This document shows positions 7,876 to 17,171 of a stretch of DNA of 64,000 bases, piece after piece. The notes below the pieces were generated by a model. That model was not told where the DNA came from. It saw nothing but the letters and a program-made list of their open reading frames with translations, and did no database searches. Source of the stretch: Puia sp. (lineage in GTDB: Bacteria > Bacteroidota > Bacteroidia > Chitinophagales > Chitinophagaceae); the NCBI GenBank assembly GCA_031292515.1, contig JARLGZ010000235.1, positions 124,001 through 188,000 on the forward strand, read 5' to 3'. Made by a program: the position numbers and the translations under genes. Numbering within the stretch: the first letter of the stretch is position 1; each line of letters opens with the position of its first letter.

Positions 7876-8466
7876 TTGCATACGTATTTTGCCATCTACA
7901 AACCCTTTAACGTTCTGTCCCAATTCAGTTCCCCGGACGGGCGCCGCACGCTCAAAGATTTTTTTGACGTGCCCGGGAACGTGTATCCGGTAGGTCGTCT
8001 TGATTACGATAGCGAGGGCCTCCTCCTCCTCACCAATGACAGCGGGTTGAATCATCGTTTACTCGATCCCGGATTTGGCCATGAAAGGGAATACTATGTA
8101 CAGGTGGAAGGCAGCATCGACCAGCCTGCGATACAACGTCTGCAATCCGGTGTCGATATTTCCCTTAACGGGAAGACCTATAGAACGCGTCCCTGCAAAG
8201 CCCGGCTTTTTACCGTTCCGCCGGCAGTTCCCGACAGGGACCCCCCTATCCGTTATCGCGCAAATATCCCTACCAGTTGGATAAAGCTGATCCTTACAGA
8301 AGGTAAAAACAGGCAAGTCCGTAAAATGACCGCAGGTACGGGCTTCCCCACCTTACGCCTCATCCGTTACCGGATCGGTCTGCTGGACCTTGCAGGATTG
8401 CAGCCCGGGGAGATGCGGAAACTGGGAAAAGAAGAGGTCTACCGGTTGTTGGAGATAGGCCGCTAA
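7876..8466 (+). CDS. 23S rRNA pseudouridine synthase, RluE-like (RsuA family)
   Basis: A 196-residue pseudouridine synthase of the RsuA/RluB/E/F family without an S4 domain, as in RluE. The catalytic motif GRLDYDSEGLLLLTND is near residues 41-56 (Asp in RLDYDSEG). The N-terminal YFAIYKPFNVLSQF and the later GKNRQVRKM match the family. RluE isomerises one uridine in the peptidyl-transferase region of 23S rRNA. The start is TTG at 7876; no in-frame ATG lies near, and the family begins just before YFAIYKP. An intrinsic terminator ends 28 bases upstream, so its expression may depend on read-through. Confidence 0.9.
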   Translation: MHTYFAIYKPFNVLSQFSSPDGRRTLKDFFDVPGNVYPVGRLDYDSEGLLLLTNDSGLNHRLLDPGFGHEREYYVQVEGSIDQPAIQRLQSGVDISLNGKTYRTRPCKARLFTVPPAVPDRDPPIRYRANIPTSWIKLILTEGKNRQVRKMTAGTGFPTLRLIRYRIGLLDLAGLQPGEMRKLGKEEVYRLLEIGR

Positions 8467-8503
8467 CTTTTACTTACCTTTCCATTTCAAAAATCTTGAC
8501 ACT

Positions 8504-9379
8504 ATGCTGAAATCCATGACCGGCTTTGGGCGCGCTGAACAGGCCGTCGGAGATAAGACTTTCCTGGTGGATATAAAATCGCTGAACGGAAAACAGTTCG
8601 AATTGCAGTTGAAATTGCCGGGCTTCCTGAAACCTTTCGAGTTCCAGATACGTAAGTTGCTCTCGGATAAACTGGGACGCGGATCCCTGGATTGTACGAT
8701 CAGCCTCAAGCAGACCGGCAACGCAAAGCCCGTCAGCATCAATACGGACCTGGCCAAAGCTTATCATAAAGCCCTGGCCGAACTGTCCGCCGAGCTGAAT
8801 CTCGACCCTTCGAATATCCTCAGCACCCTGGTAAAATTGCCGGAAGTCATCACCCCTACGGGCGACACGCTCAGCGATGAAGAGTGGAAGCAATTCGAAA
8901 AAGTCATCCTGGCCGCCGTCGAAGAGCTCACGGCACATCGCTTAAACGAAGGAGCCTCCCTGGAAGCCGACCTTCGTCTGCGGATAGACAATATCCTCCG
9001 CCAACAGGAAGAAGTTATAAAACTGGAACCCCTCCGCCAGGTAAAAATCAAAGACAACCTGAAGAAATTACTCGAGGAGCAAGTGGGCAAAGAGAACTAC
9101 GACACCAACAAACTGGAACAGGAACTCATTTACTATATTGAAAAGATCGACATTACCGAAGAGCAGGTACGACTCAAAAATCATTGCGATTACTTTAAGG
9201 CTATCCTGGATGAGGCCGAGGAAGGAAAAGGCAAAAAACTATCCTTTATCCTCCAGGAAATCGGCCGGGAGATCAATACGACCGGTTCCAAAGCCTATGA
9301 CTCCACGATCCAGAAATGCGTGGTGCTGATGAAAGACGAACTGGAAAAAGCCAAGGAACAGGTGTTAAATGCTTTATGA
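8504..9379 (+). CDS. yicC: YicC-family endoribonuclease
   Basis: A 291-residue YicC protein. The N-terminal hallmark MLKSMTGFGRAE is present, with the usual long helical middle and the C-terminal DUF1732 block (ILQEIGREINTTGSKAYDSTIQ). E. coli YicC is reported as an endoribonuclease acting on small RNA; the role in Bacteroidota is less clear. In many bacteria yicC precedes gmk, but here gmk lies 35 kb away and gldH follows instead. The length is normal. Confidence 0.93.
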   Translation: MLKSMTGFGRAEQAVGDKTFLVDIKSLNGKQFELQLKLPGFLKPFEFQIRKLLSDKLGRGSLDCTISLKQTGNAKPVSINTDLAKAYHKALAELSAELNLDPSNILSTLVKLPEVITPTGDTLSDEEWKQFEKVILAAVEELTAHRLNEGASLEADLRLRIDNILRQQEEVIKLEPLRQVKIKDNLKKLLEEQVGKENYDTNKLEQELIYYIEKIDITEEQVRLKNHCDYFKAILDEAEEGKGKKLSFILQEIGREINTTGSKAYDSTIQKCVVLMKDELEKAKEQVLNAL

Positions 9380-9381
9380 CC

Positions 9382-9389
9382 TATTTTTG
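9382..9389 (+). promoter_or_regulatory. -7 promoter box (TATTTTTG) of gldH
   Basis: TAnnTTTG match starting three bases after the yicC stop and 14 bases before the gldH TTG start. Confidence 0.5.
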
Positions 9390-9403
9390 TAAAAAATACC
9401 TCA

Positions 9404-9886
9404 TTGAAAAAGCCCTTATTGCTCATTTTGGTCTCCTGCTCCCTGCTGGCGGTTAGTTCCTGTAACCTGTCGACCGATGTTTTTGAAAAAGACGTCAGGA
9501 TCCCCGGACAAGAGTGGGAAAGCAGCTTTAAACCCGAAGTCAGGTTCGACCTGAAAGAAGCCGATACGGCTACCCTGTTTGACGTCTTCCTGGTCCTCCG
9601 CCATAGCGATGCATACAATTATAATAATATCTGGATCGAAGGCAGCGTTCGGGAGCCCGGCGACAGCACCGTCAAAAGCCAACGTTACGATCTGACCCTG
9701 GCCACCAATGACAAAGGCTGGCTGGGCAGCGGCATGGACGATATCTATGAACACCGCATCCTGATCCAACCCCACACAAAATTCAGGAAACCAGGCACCT
9801 ATTCCTTTACGATCGAACAGATCATGCGCCAGGATCCCCTGAAACATATCCTGGATGTGGGGGTCCGGGTGGAAAAGGCGAAATAA
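9404..9886 (+). CDS. gldH: Gliding motility lipoprotein GldH
   Basis: A 160-residue lipoprotein. The signal peptide KPLLLILVSCSLLAVSSC ends in a lipobox Cys at about 20. The mature part (DVFEKDVRIPGQEW, DLTLATNDKGWLGSGMDD, IEQIMRQDPL) matches GldH, an outer-envelope lipoprotein needed for gliding and linked to type IX secretion in Flavobacterium (established). The start is TTG at 9404, directly after a promoter box. The histidine kinase gene overlaps or follows within 10 bases, so the three genes gldH, kinase and regulator may be one unit. No other gliding gene is adjacent; gldC lies at 39 kb. Confidence 0.9.
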   Translation: MKKPLLLILVSCSLLAVSSCNLSTDVFEKDVRIPGQEWESSFKPEVRFDLKEADTATLFDVFLVLRHSDAYNYNNIWIEGSVREPGDSTVKSQRYDLTLATNDKGWLGSGMDDIYEHRILIQPHTKFRKPGTYSFTIEQIMRQDPLKHILDVGVRVEKAK

Positions 9887-9896
9887 AATCACAACC

Positions 9897-10859
9897 GTGT
9901 TCAAAAAAAGACGACTGGCCTTTGCAACCGTTGTTTACTGGGCCCTCCTGGCCTATATCATCGCCGGCCTGGTATGGTGGTTCATCGCCTTGCAGCGGCA
10001 GAACCGGCAAATGACCATTTACCAACTCCGGGAACTGAAAATGGATGACCCGCACTACACGGATAAGCTGAATTCCCTCTTTCTCGACGAACAAAGAAAG
10101 ACTACGGGTTATATCGGGGAAGGTTCTACTTACCTGCTCCTGATCCTGGTCGGCGCCCTGTTCGTCTACAGGGAGGTCAGAAGACAGATCCGCCTGCAGC
10201 AGCAGCAACAGTATTTCATGATGGCCGTGACCCACGAGTTGAAGACCCCCATCGCGGTAGCGAAATTAAACCTGGAGACACTGCAGAAGTACAGGCTCGA
10301 TGAAACCAAACAACAAAAGATCATCCAGGCAGCCCTGCAGGAGACGGGCAGACTCGACACCCTGGCTACGAATATCCTGATCGCCTCCCAGCTTGAAGGG
10401 GGAGACTATACGCAAGCCAAGGAAGAACTCGATCTGTCTGCATTGATCTCGAACGTCGTCGGAGACTTCCGCAACCGTTACCCGTTACGGAAATGGAACA
10501 GCCTGATCACACCTGAACTGGCCATCACAGGAGACACCCTGCTTTTGCAAATGCTGATCAGCAACCTGATAACCAATGCGATGAAATACTCCCCGAAAGA
10601 AGGAGCCATCACCGTGGAATTAAAACGACAGGGCAGACGCCTCCTGTTATCCGTAAAAGATGAAGGGCCCGGAATCCCCGAAGAAGAAAAGAAAAAGGTA
10701 TTTAATAAATTCTACCGGACCGGTAATGAGGCGACACGAAGTACCCAGGGTACCGGTTTAGGGCTCTACCTTTGCAGAAAGATAGCCGACGACCATAAGG
10801 CGCATATCACCGTCTCGGACAATTCGCCGGCGGGAAGTATTTTTACGGTGTCGTTTTAA
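9897..10859 (+). CDS. Two-component sensor histidine kinase
   Basis: About 320 residues. Two membrane segments (near 10-30 and 80-100) flank a short periplasmic loop. A HisKA domain follows with the phospho-accepting His in AVTHELKTPIA, then a HATPase domain with N-box NLITNAMKYSP, G1 DEGPGIPEEE, F-box FNKFYR and G2 GTGLGLYL. GTG at 9897, 10 bases after the gldH stop, gives a natural short N-terminus. An ATG at 9855 would overlap gldH by 32 bases and is the alternative. The partner is the OmpR-type regulator just downstream. The signal is unknown. Confidence 0.92.
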   Translation: MFKKRRLAFATVVYWALLAYIIAGLVWWFIALQRQNRQMTIYQLRELKMDDPHYTDKLNSLFLDEQRKTTGYIGEGSTYLLLILVGALFVYREVRRQIRLQQQQQYFMMAVTHELKTPIAVAKLNLETLQKYRLDETKQQKIIQAALQETGRLDTLATNILIASQLEGGDYTQAKEELDLSALISNVVGDFRNRYPLRKWNSLITPELAITGDTLLLQMLISNLITNAMKYSPKEGAITVELKRQGRRLLLSVKDEGPGIPEEEKKKVFNKFYRTGNEATRSTQGTGLGLYLCRKIADDHKAHITVSDNSPAGSIFTVSF

Positions 10860-10912
10860 ACCCTCTGCAGGACAGACTTAGCGGAGCCAAACATTCGAAA
10901 CACATATCGACC

Positions 10913-11617
10913 ATGAGTGAACAGACCATTTCCATCCTGCTGGTAGAAGATGAAGAAAACCTTCATGAAGCCCTGAAACTAAATCTTGAACTGGAAGGCT
11001 ATGAAGTCACCTCCGCCATGGACGGCAACCAGGCCTTAAAAGCGGTTGAGTCCGAATATTTCGACCTGATCATACTCGATGTCATGCTCCCGGGCATAGA
11101 CGGGATCGGGGTGACCGAGTCGATCCGTATCCAGCAAAATGAAGTGCCGATCCTCATGCTCAGCGCGCGTAATGCCAGCGCGGACCGGGTGCTGGGGCTG
11201 AAAAAGGGCGCCGATGACTATCTCACCAAACCTTTCAACCTGGAAGAGCTGCTGCTCCGGATACAAAAGCTGGTCAACAAAAACAAAAAAATACAGGAGA
11301 AGGACTCTTTGGGGGAACTCTACTCCTTCGGTAGGAACACGATCGACTTCAAGGCGCAGGAAGCCATCACCAAAACAGGAGAACGCATCCAACTCAGCAA
11401 GAAAGAAGCAATGCTCCTCAAATTGCTTATCGAGAACAAAAACGAGGTCGTGACCCGGGAGAAAATACTCCAGACCGTCTGGGGCTACAATGTCTACCCG
11501 ACGACCCGAACGATCGATAATTTCGTGCTGAGCTTTCGGAAATATTTCGAGGAAGACAGCAGGAACCCGGAATATTTTCACTCCGTCCGGGGAGTAGGCT
11601 ATAAATACACCGAATAG
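10913..11617 (+). CDS. OmpR/PhoB-family response regulator
   Basis: A 234-residue regulator. The receiver domain (1-120) has the acidic pair in LVEDEEN, the phosphorylation Asp in LIILDVMLPG, Thr/Ser in MLSARN and Lys in LTKPF. A winged-helix DNA-binding domain (about 135-234) ends in RTIDNFVLSFRKYF and VRGVGYKYTE, typical of the OmpR class. It follows the histidine kinase by 53 bases and is its likely partner. It resembles RprY-type regulators of Bacteroidota by general pattern; the regulon cannot be read from the window. Confidence 0.93.
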   Translation: MSEQTISILLVEDEENLHEALKLNLELEGYEVTSAMDGNQALKAVESEYFDLIILDVMLPGIDGIGVTESIRIQQNEVPILMLSARNASADRVLGLKKGADDYLTKPFNLEELLLRIQKLVNKNKKIQEKDSLGELYSFGRNTIDFKAQEAITKTGERIQLSKKEAMLLKLLIENKNEVVTREKILQTVWGYNVYPTTRTIDNFVLSFRKYFEEDSRNPEYFHSVRGVGYKYTE

Positions 11618-11652
11618 ACTCCACCTGCAAAATTCCCTTTGCCATTTTTTTC

Positions 11653-14205
11653 TCAGTCTAACCCCAGGATACGTACAGGTCCCATCAGGCCGGAAGGCAG
11701 GAGCGGCGAGTCTTTGGTAAAATAATTCCAGGTGGTGAAGCAATACCTGCCCTTGGAAGGACGGGGCGTTCCATTTAAAAACCAGTCCGGGAATTCCTTC
11801 AGATAGGTGCCTCCCATGAAACCGGGTAGCCATTTGCAATCCGCCGGCTCCTGCTCGTCACCGATCAGGCGGTTGGCCCAGGTATTGGTCACTTCGATCA
11901 CCAGGCGGTTGCCTCTCTGCTTCAGCAGTCCTTTTGGGATCCTGACCTGCCACGGAGCCGTCCAGGCTACACCCAGATCTTTATCGTTCAGGATTACGTG
12001 TGCGATATGATCGACCGTTCCCAGATCGAGATAGAGGTCTTGCTGACTCCTCCTGACGGAAGAAGACACATCAAAAGATTTATGATACACGGCCGTCCCG
12101 CTGAAATAGCGGATGCCTTTTTCAGGTCTTGTGGTCCAGTCGTCCAGTTTTGCAAAACTCACAGCCCGCGCCGGACCACCCCATACAGAGTCGAACCTGA
12201 CCTGCCACGGCCCTCCAAGCGTCAGCAACTCCTGCGGATAAGGGAAATTGTCCCCCGAAGCCAGAGGCTGCGCCGCTTTCTCCCGGAATACGATGAAATA
12301 ACTCTGTGCATCTGCAAACCGAAGCGTCAGGCTGGTAACGCTGTCGGCCGTCTCAAACTGTGTAAGTTTCCGCATATCGCCGGTAACGGGATCCCATAAC
12401 TCGGGCTGCATACCCTGCACTTTGAAACTGCAAAACGCGGTTCCGGGCTCATGGGACACGTTGGCGACAAAGTATACCTCAGTCTTGTCCTCCCTGCGGT
12501 GGATATATCTTATGGCGGCGTCGCTGTTCTTGTCCAGCACGACGAAATCATCATCCGCCCTTGGTACAAATCTTCCCCATTGCAGCAGGGCCTGGGCACG
12601 CTGCCAGTATTTTACGGCGGCCGCTGCCGGCTTCCACCAGGTCTGTGTCCTGTCGAAGTGAGATCCCCACTGACCCATCGTAGCTCCTGGCTTATACCTG
12701 TCGTCCCAGGGCTGTTGCGCGAAGCGGTGGATGACGATGCGGTTGACGCCTGCACAGAAAGCCGCGTCGCCAATGGGCTTCAGCCAGGCCGGCGTCTCTC
12801 TCCATTTGCTGTCATTGGGATGACCCGTAAATGCCTCTGCCTGCAAAAGGTTCTTTCCGGACCTTCGCAAGCCTGCAATCGTCGGCTCCAATTCATACGG
12901 CGAATACACACCGCCGTAAGTCCAGAATTCCCCCATATTGGTACCGACCATCGGCATCACCTCCTCCTGCCTCCAGGGTCCTCCATATGGCTCGCTCAAA
13001 AAATTCAGGTTCGCGGCCCGTAGTTTTGCCGATATCGTCCTGAAATAGACATCCCTGTACAGGTCCCTGACGGTCGAATCGAAATCAGTCCTGAATTTCA
13101 GCGAATCGGCTCTGCCGCCCACCGAACGGTTTGCAAAGACCGGCAGCCAGGGAATGATATCATATCCCCTCCTGCTTTTGAACTCCTCCCGCATTTTTGG
13201 GGTCCAGGTGGGATAGCCTGCTTCATAACTATCGAAGTAGACATGGTCGAATCCGTTGCCGATAAGGTCACCGAGATGTTTTTGGATCTCCCCGATCACA
13301 TGGTCGATATGAAAGCTGACGGCTTCCACATTCATTTTATCGCACTCAAGACCCGTAGCGGCCCACTGGGCAGGCTGAATGATCGCACCCATCGTCGTAT
13401 GTCCGAACCGGTAGAGTAGCCATTCTCCCTTTGGCGCATCCCAGTCGAGGCTGCCGTCGGGTTGCATCCTTGCGGTCAGGTCGAATATGCTATCGACCGG
13501 AATGACGCCCCGGGCCGGCACCGCCAATACCGCGATATCCTTATACCAGGTCTTCCTGGCTGCGATCTCCGGTCTTTCGACCAGCCCTGTGGCAGGATTA
13601 TAGACCGGGAACGGCATATTCGCGCGCGGGTCTACCTGGGGCCGCGCAAGCTTCACACTGACCCGGGTGTTGCCCTGAACGGCTTGTTGTGACCAGCAGA
13701 CCTCCTGCATAGACAGCTCCGGCGTAACCCAGGGACCGCCGCTGGTCTCGTAGGCAGGGCCGTTGAACATGCCAAAACTCATACCCAGGCGCCTGGACTC
13801 TTCGGCCGCGTGGCGCACGAGTTTCCACCAGGGTTCCGTCCAGGCTATGATGTCCGGTGTGGGACTCTTGTCGATATTGCAGGCCCAGGGCGTAGTGATA
13901 TCGGCGAGGCTGAGCATAGTTGCACTGCTGAACCCTTCCTGTTTCAACGCTTCGAGGTCTTTTGTAATACCTTGTTTGCTGAGATTGGAACCCATCCACA
14001 TCCAAAGTACGCCCGGGCTCGCACTGGCCGGAGGGGTCCGGAATACGGTCTCGGGATTTGCATCCGGCGCGGGTTCACGCTCGCTGCTATCCACAGAGGG
14101 CTGAAACTTGGGTTGGGAATCCGCCGCAATTGCCGTCAGTAACAATACCAGGGTTAGGATTTTTGTAAGGGTGCTGCTCTTCATCGGAGGGTTTTTGTCT
14201 TTCAT
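11653..14205 (-). CDS. GH106-like glycoside hydrolase (alpha-L-rhamnosidase-like)
   Basis: An 850-residue secreted protein. A signal peptide (KILTLVLLLTAIAADSQ) is followed by PGVLWMWMGSNLSKQGITKDLEALKQEGF, which has the pattern seen at the start of GH106-type enzymes. A barrel-like core then carries HVYFDSYEAGYPTW, NFLSEPYGGPWRQEEV and LLQAEAFTGH, holding candidate acidic residues. The last 170 residues look like a GH2-type sugar-binding jelly roll (VYHKSFDV, DLGTVDHIAHVILNDKDLGVAWTAPW). Known GH106 members remove rhamnose from pectin. It is shorter than many and has no SusC/D or other CAZyme next to it. A second ATG at 14184 would give a cleaner signal peptide. Confidence 0.75.
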   Translation of the reverse strand: MKDKNPPMKSSTLTKILTLVLLLTAIAADSQPKFQPSVDSSEREPAPDANPETVFRTPPASASPGVLWMWMGSNLSKQGITKDLEALKQEGFSSATMLSLADITTPWACNIDKSPTPDIIAWTEPWWKLVRHAAEESRRLGMSFGMFNGPAYETSGGPWVTPELSMQEVCWSQQAVQGNTRVSVKLARPQVDPRANMPFPVYNPATGLVERPEIAARKTWYKDIAVLAVPARGVIPVDSIFDLTARMQPDGSLDWDAPKGEWLLYRFGHTTMGAIIQPAQWAATGLECDKMNVEAVSFHIDHVIGEIQKHLGDLIGNGFDHVYFDSYEAGYPTWTPKMREEFKSRRGYDIIPWLPVFANRSVGGRADSLKFRTDFDSTVRDLYRDVYFRTISAKLRAANLNFLSEPYGGPWRQEEVMPMVGTNMGEFWTYGGVYSPYELEPTIAGLRRSGKNLLQAEAFTGHPNDSKWRETPAWLKPIGDAAFCAGVNRIVIHRFAQQPWDDRYKPGATMGQWGSHFDRTQTWWKPAAAAVKYWQRAQALLQWGRFVPRADDDFVVLDKNSDAAIRYIHRREDKTEVYFVANVSHEPGTAFCSFKVQGMQPELWDPVTGDMRKLTQFETADSVTSLTLRFADAQSYFIVFREKAAQPLASGDNFPYPQELLTLGGPWQVRFDSVWGGPARAVSFAKLDDWTTRPEKGIRYFSGTAVYHKSFDVSSSVRRSQQDLYLDLGTVDHIAHVILNDKDLGVAWTAPWQVRIPKGLLKQRGNRLVIEVTNTWANRLIGDEQEPADCKWLPGFMGGTYLKEFPDWFLNGTPRPSKGRYCFTTWNYFTKDSPLLPSGLMGPVRILGLD

Positions 14206-14242
14206 TTTTCGATGGGATCCCCCCGTCCACGGGGGTTTGTCT

Positions 14243-16219
14243 TTATAACTTCCCGATCAATAGCTCGGCCTGTCTCAACACCTGCTGCATATTATACGTA
14301 TCATACACCGGGGTATAGATATTGATCTCGCATTCGGAAAAAGTATTCTCAAGCATGAGGATGGATGCGTTGTCCCAACCTCGCTGTTCCAGCTTTTTTA
14401 TCATATTGCTTTTATTCAGCGAACTGGCCGGAAGATCGACCTTATCGCCTATGGCCTTCCACAAGGCCCGGTTGATCTCATGATAGAATCCCTTGTAGTT
14501 GATCTCTGCGAACAATATACGGGCATGGGACAGCGGGTCCACTGCAACCACCGGGGCGGTGGACAGAACGGGACCGCTTACAAACGACTGTCCGGATAGC
14601 CCGGGCAACCCGGACCTGTCTGTATTTGCAGGCTCCGCCTGCGCAGCTTTTTCAGCCTTCTCTCCGTCCCTCTCCGGCGATGCGCCTTCTTTTCCGGCCT
14701 CCTCGCCTTTATGAACCCTCAGACCCTGTCTCCACAGATAGATAGCCAGCGCAGACAGGATCAGGATGGCAAAGATCCATTCCAGGTGCTTATGGATAAA
14801 TACCCCTGCGGCCCCTTCATCGGAAGAAACGTTACTGGCGGCAGAAGAAGACGGAGAAGAGTTTTTGATGGCCGGGCCCACCTTGCAGGTGAGCGTGTCT
14901 GTGTGGAGGGTGTGATAAGTGCCGCTGGCCGGATCGAAATACGAAAAATCAATGGATGGGATGTTGTAGCTCCCTGGCGCATTGGGATTGAAAACATATT
15001 GAAAGGTCTTTGAGCCGCTCATCGGAATGGTCGTCCTGTCCACTTCTTCCTTGGCCACGGGGTCGAAGGCCTCCAGGCCACCCGGCCATTTCACGTCCGG
15101 AGCGTTGATGATCGGAAGATTGCCGCTTCCCTGGATGGTCACCCGCAGGGAGGCCTCTCCCCTCGCGGCTACATTCTTATTTCCAAGACTGGCTTGCAGG
15201 GTGAACCGACCGACGGCGCCTGTGAAATCCGCCGGTTTCCCTGTCTCCGGCAGCGGTTTAACAGTAATAGTCACGGGCTTCGTTTCCAGCGTGACATTCT
15301 CGTCTTCCCAATTGGTGACCGCGTCATCGTCTTCGAAGGGATCGAAGATGTCCCCCCTGCCGCTCCTCTGCGATTTCCGGGACCCCTTCAGAAAATGCAC
15401 CGTATTCTCCACTTCCATCGGGTCGAGGTCGATCGAGCCAGCCTGCAGGGGAATGAGCTGCGACTTGCGGATGATATGCACCGTAAAAGTCTTCCCGTTC
15501 ACCTTTTCCACCGAGGAGACATCGTTGTTGGGATCTACCATATCATAGACGCTGAAACCATTGAGGGAAGGCCGCTTGGTGACCCGAGATTCCGAACGAA
15601 GGCGCGAATACAGCTTGTAGGTCGCCACCACCGGTTCTCCCACATAACAAGTAGACTTGTTTATTTCTACTTTTACGAACAGGTTCTTATGGATCTTCTC
15701 CCGGACATTCTCGCCGGGCTTTAATAAATAGTCCTTGTCCGCCTCTTCCGGCGCGGGAGCGAAAGGGTCGGGCAGAGGCTGAAAAAAGGGATTGGATCCG
15801 GCACCGGAAGAATTACCGGCGGAGCCGGACCCGGTTGCATTCACTGTTATGCTGACCGGGTTGGAATGCATGAGATGTCCGTCGATGGAAGCGGAGGCTC
15901 CCTGTATCGTGAACTTCCCCGTCCTGACCGGTTGCAATACGAAAGACAACCCCTCATACTGTGATACGTTACCGTTCACGACCGTCATCCCGCTGGATTG
16001 ATTGGGGCCGCCAACGACGCGAAAGCCCGGAAAAGAAGGAGGGGTAAGATGATCGACGGTCGTAGCGTTTTCTACGATGAAATTTATCCGGAGGTATTCG
16101 TTACGCCCTACCTCTTTACTACCGGTCACGGTCGTAAATTTCACCTGCGCGTAGGCGTTAATACCCGCCAGCAGGACGATCATATGAACAACAGAGGAAA
16201 GACGCAGGACTCTTTTCAT
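14243..16219 (-). CDS. batD: BatD-family protein
   Basis: A 658-residue envelope protein. A signal peptide (about 1-24) precedes repeated beta-sandwich domains (FTTVTGSKEVGRNEYLRINF, FVKVEINKSTCYVGEPVVATYKLY, RFTLQASLGNKNVAARGEASLRV). One membrane helix lies at about 480-500 (HLEWIFAILILSALAIYLWRQG), followed by a charged linker and a cytoplasmic helical tail. This is the BatD/oxygen-tolerance architecture. BatD usually sits with MoxR, BatA, BatB and BatC; here it is alone between a glycosidase and an SDR. It lies 37 bases upstream of the glycosidase on the same strand, so the two may be co-transcribed. Confidence 0.88.
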   Translation of the reverse strand: MKRVLRLSSVVHMIVLLAGINAYAQVKFTTVTGSKEVGRNEYLRINFIVENATTVDHLTPPSFPGFRVVGGPNQSSGMTVVNGNVSQYEGLSFVLQPVRTGKFTIQGASASIDGHLMHSNPVSITVNATGSGSAGNSSGAGSNPFFQPLPDPFAPAPEEADKDYLLKPGENVREKIHKNLFVKVEINKSTCYVGEPVVATYKLYSRLRSESRVTKRPSLNGFSVYDMVDPNNDVSSVEKVNGKTFTVHIIRKSQLIPLQAGSIDLDPMEVENTVHFLKGSRKSQRSGRGDIFDPFEDDDAVTNWEDENVTLETKPVTITVKPLPETGKPADFTGAVGRFTLQASLGNKNVAARGEASLRVTIQGSGNLPIINAPDVKWPGGLEAFDPVAKEEVDRTTIPMSGSKTFQYVFNPNAPGSYNIPSIDFSYFDPASGTYHTLHTDTLTCKVGPAIKNSSPSSSAASNVSSDEGAAGVFIHKHLEWIFAILILSALAIYLWRQGLRVHKGEEAGKEGASPERDGEKAEKAAQAEPANTDRSGLPGLSGQSFVSGPVLSTAPVVAVDPLSHARILFAEINYKGFYHEINRALWKAIGDKVDLPASSLNKSNMIKKLEQRGWDNASILMLENTFSECEINIYTPVYDTYNMQQVLRQAELLIGKL

Positions 16220-16312
16220 TATTTACCCTCAGGAACACAAATATAAAATTTGATTTTAAGGGCGCCATCCCAATTTTCGGTTAAAACCCGGTTAAACTGA
16301 CATATCATTTGC

Positions 16313-16390
16313 ACAGAATGAGACGCCATGGCTCCGGCATAGGCCGGAGTTGACCCAAAATGATACCCCCTTGGCACAGAATGACATTTG
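16313..16390. repeat. Hairpin flanked by a direct repeat (REP-like element)
   Basis: A perfect 7-bp stem CTCCGGC/GCCGGAG with an ATAG loop (16332-16349) lies between two copies of a short motif containing GCACAGAATGA (about 16312-16322 and 16374-16385). It fills the gap between batD and the SDR gene. It is not followed by a T run on either strand, so it is unlikely to be an intrinsic terminator. Confidence 0.4.
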
Positions 16391-16401
16391 ACCGAGCGGT
16401 C

Positions 16402-17109
16402 CTACAGGTCTCCCAACTGGGGTCTCAGGACGATGTCCTCCACCGTCGCCCGGGGTGACAACTGCGAGGCCGCATAGACAATTTCCGCGATGTCTGCCGC
16501 TTCCATGATGCGCAGGGGGTCGACGCCGCTGCCCGACCAGGAATCGGTAAAAGCCGCCCCCGGATAAACGGCCGTCACCTTTACCCCATAAGGCTTCATC
16601 TCCTCCCGCAGATTTTTTGAAAAACCAGCGAGGGCAAATTTGCTGATGCTGTAAGAACCGCCGTTGGCATATGCCTGCAGGGAAGCAATGGAGCAAATAT
16701 TAAAAATATGCCCGTGCTTTTGAGCCATCATCTCAGGCAGCAATACCCTCGTCAGGTGATATGCGCTGTATAAGTTCACGCCGATCATCGCCTCCAGCGC
16801 TCCTTCAGGCTCCCCGCTGATATTGCCGGGAACGAATTGCCCGGCATTATTGACCAGGACATCGATGGTCGCCCCGGAATCCAATACCCAGGCGCCGAAC
16901 TGTTGCGCTCCCCGCTTTTCGGACAGGTCGAAAGCACCTGCATGCACGGAGACACCGGGAAACCGCGCCCTCAACTCCCCGGCCGTATGCTGCAGGGCCT
17001 CTTCATGACGGGAACAAATAAACAGATCATAACCCGCGGAGGCAAATTTTTCGGCGATCGCCCTTCCAAATCCTTTTGACGCGCCGGTAATAATACTATT
17101 CAACTGCAA
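16402..17109 (-). CDS. SDR-family oxidoreductase
   Basis: A 235-residue classical short-chain dehydrogenase. TGASKGFGRAIAEKF at about 8-22 binds the cofactor, VLVNNAGQF is the NNAG motif, and SIAS then YSISKFAL supply Ser, Tyr and Lys of the active site. Specificity cannot be read; it is close in pattern to the many 3-ketoacyl reductase or sepiapterin-reductase-like SDRs. Translation starts at TTG 17109. It is divergent from the nucleotidase gene and upstream of batD with a hairpin element in between. Confidence 0.88.
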   Translation of the reverse strand: MQLNSIITGASKGFGRAIAEKFASAGYDLFICSRHEEALQHTAGELRARFPGVSVHAGAFDLSEKRGAQQFGAWVLDSGATIDVLVNNAGQFVPGNISGEPEGALEAMIGVNLYSAYHLTRVLLPEMMAQKHGHIFNICSIASLQAYANGGSYSISKFALAGFSKNLREEMKPYGVKVTAVYPGAAFTDSWSGSGVDPLRIMEAADIAEIVYAASQLSPRATVEDIVLRPQLGDL

Positions 17110-17171
17110 CCCTTTTTTGGTGGTAAATAAGTTTTCTACCTGTAAATTGCGAAGTATATTTTATATAGCCA

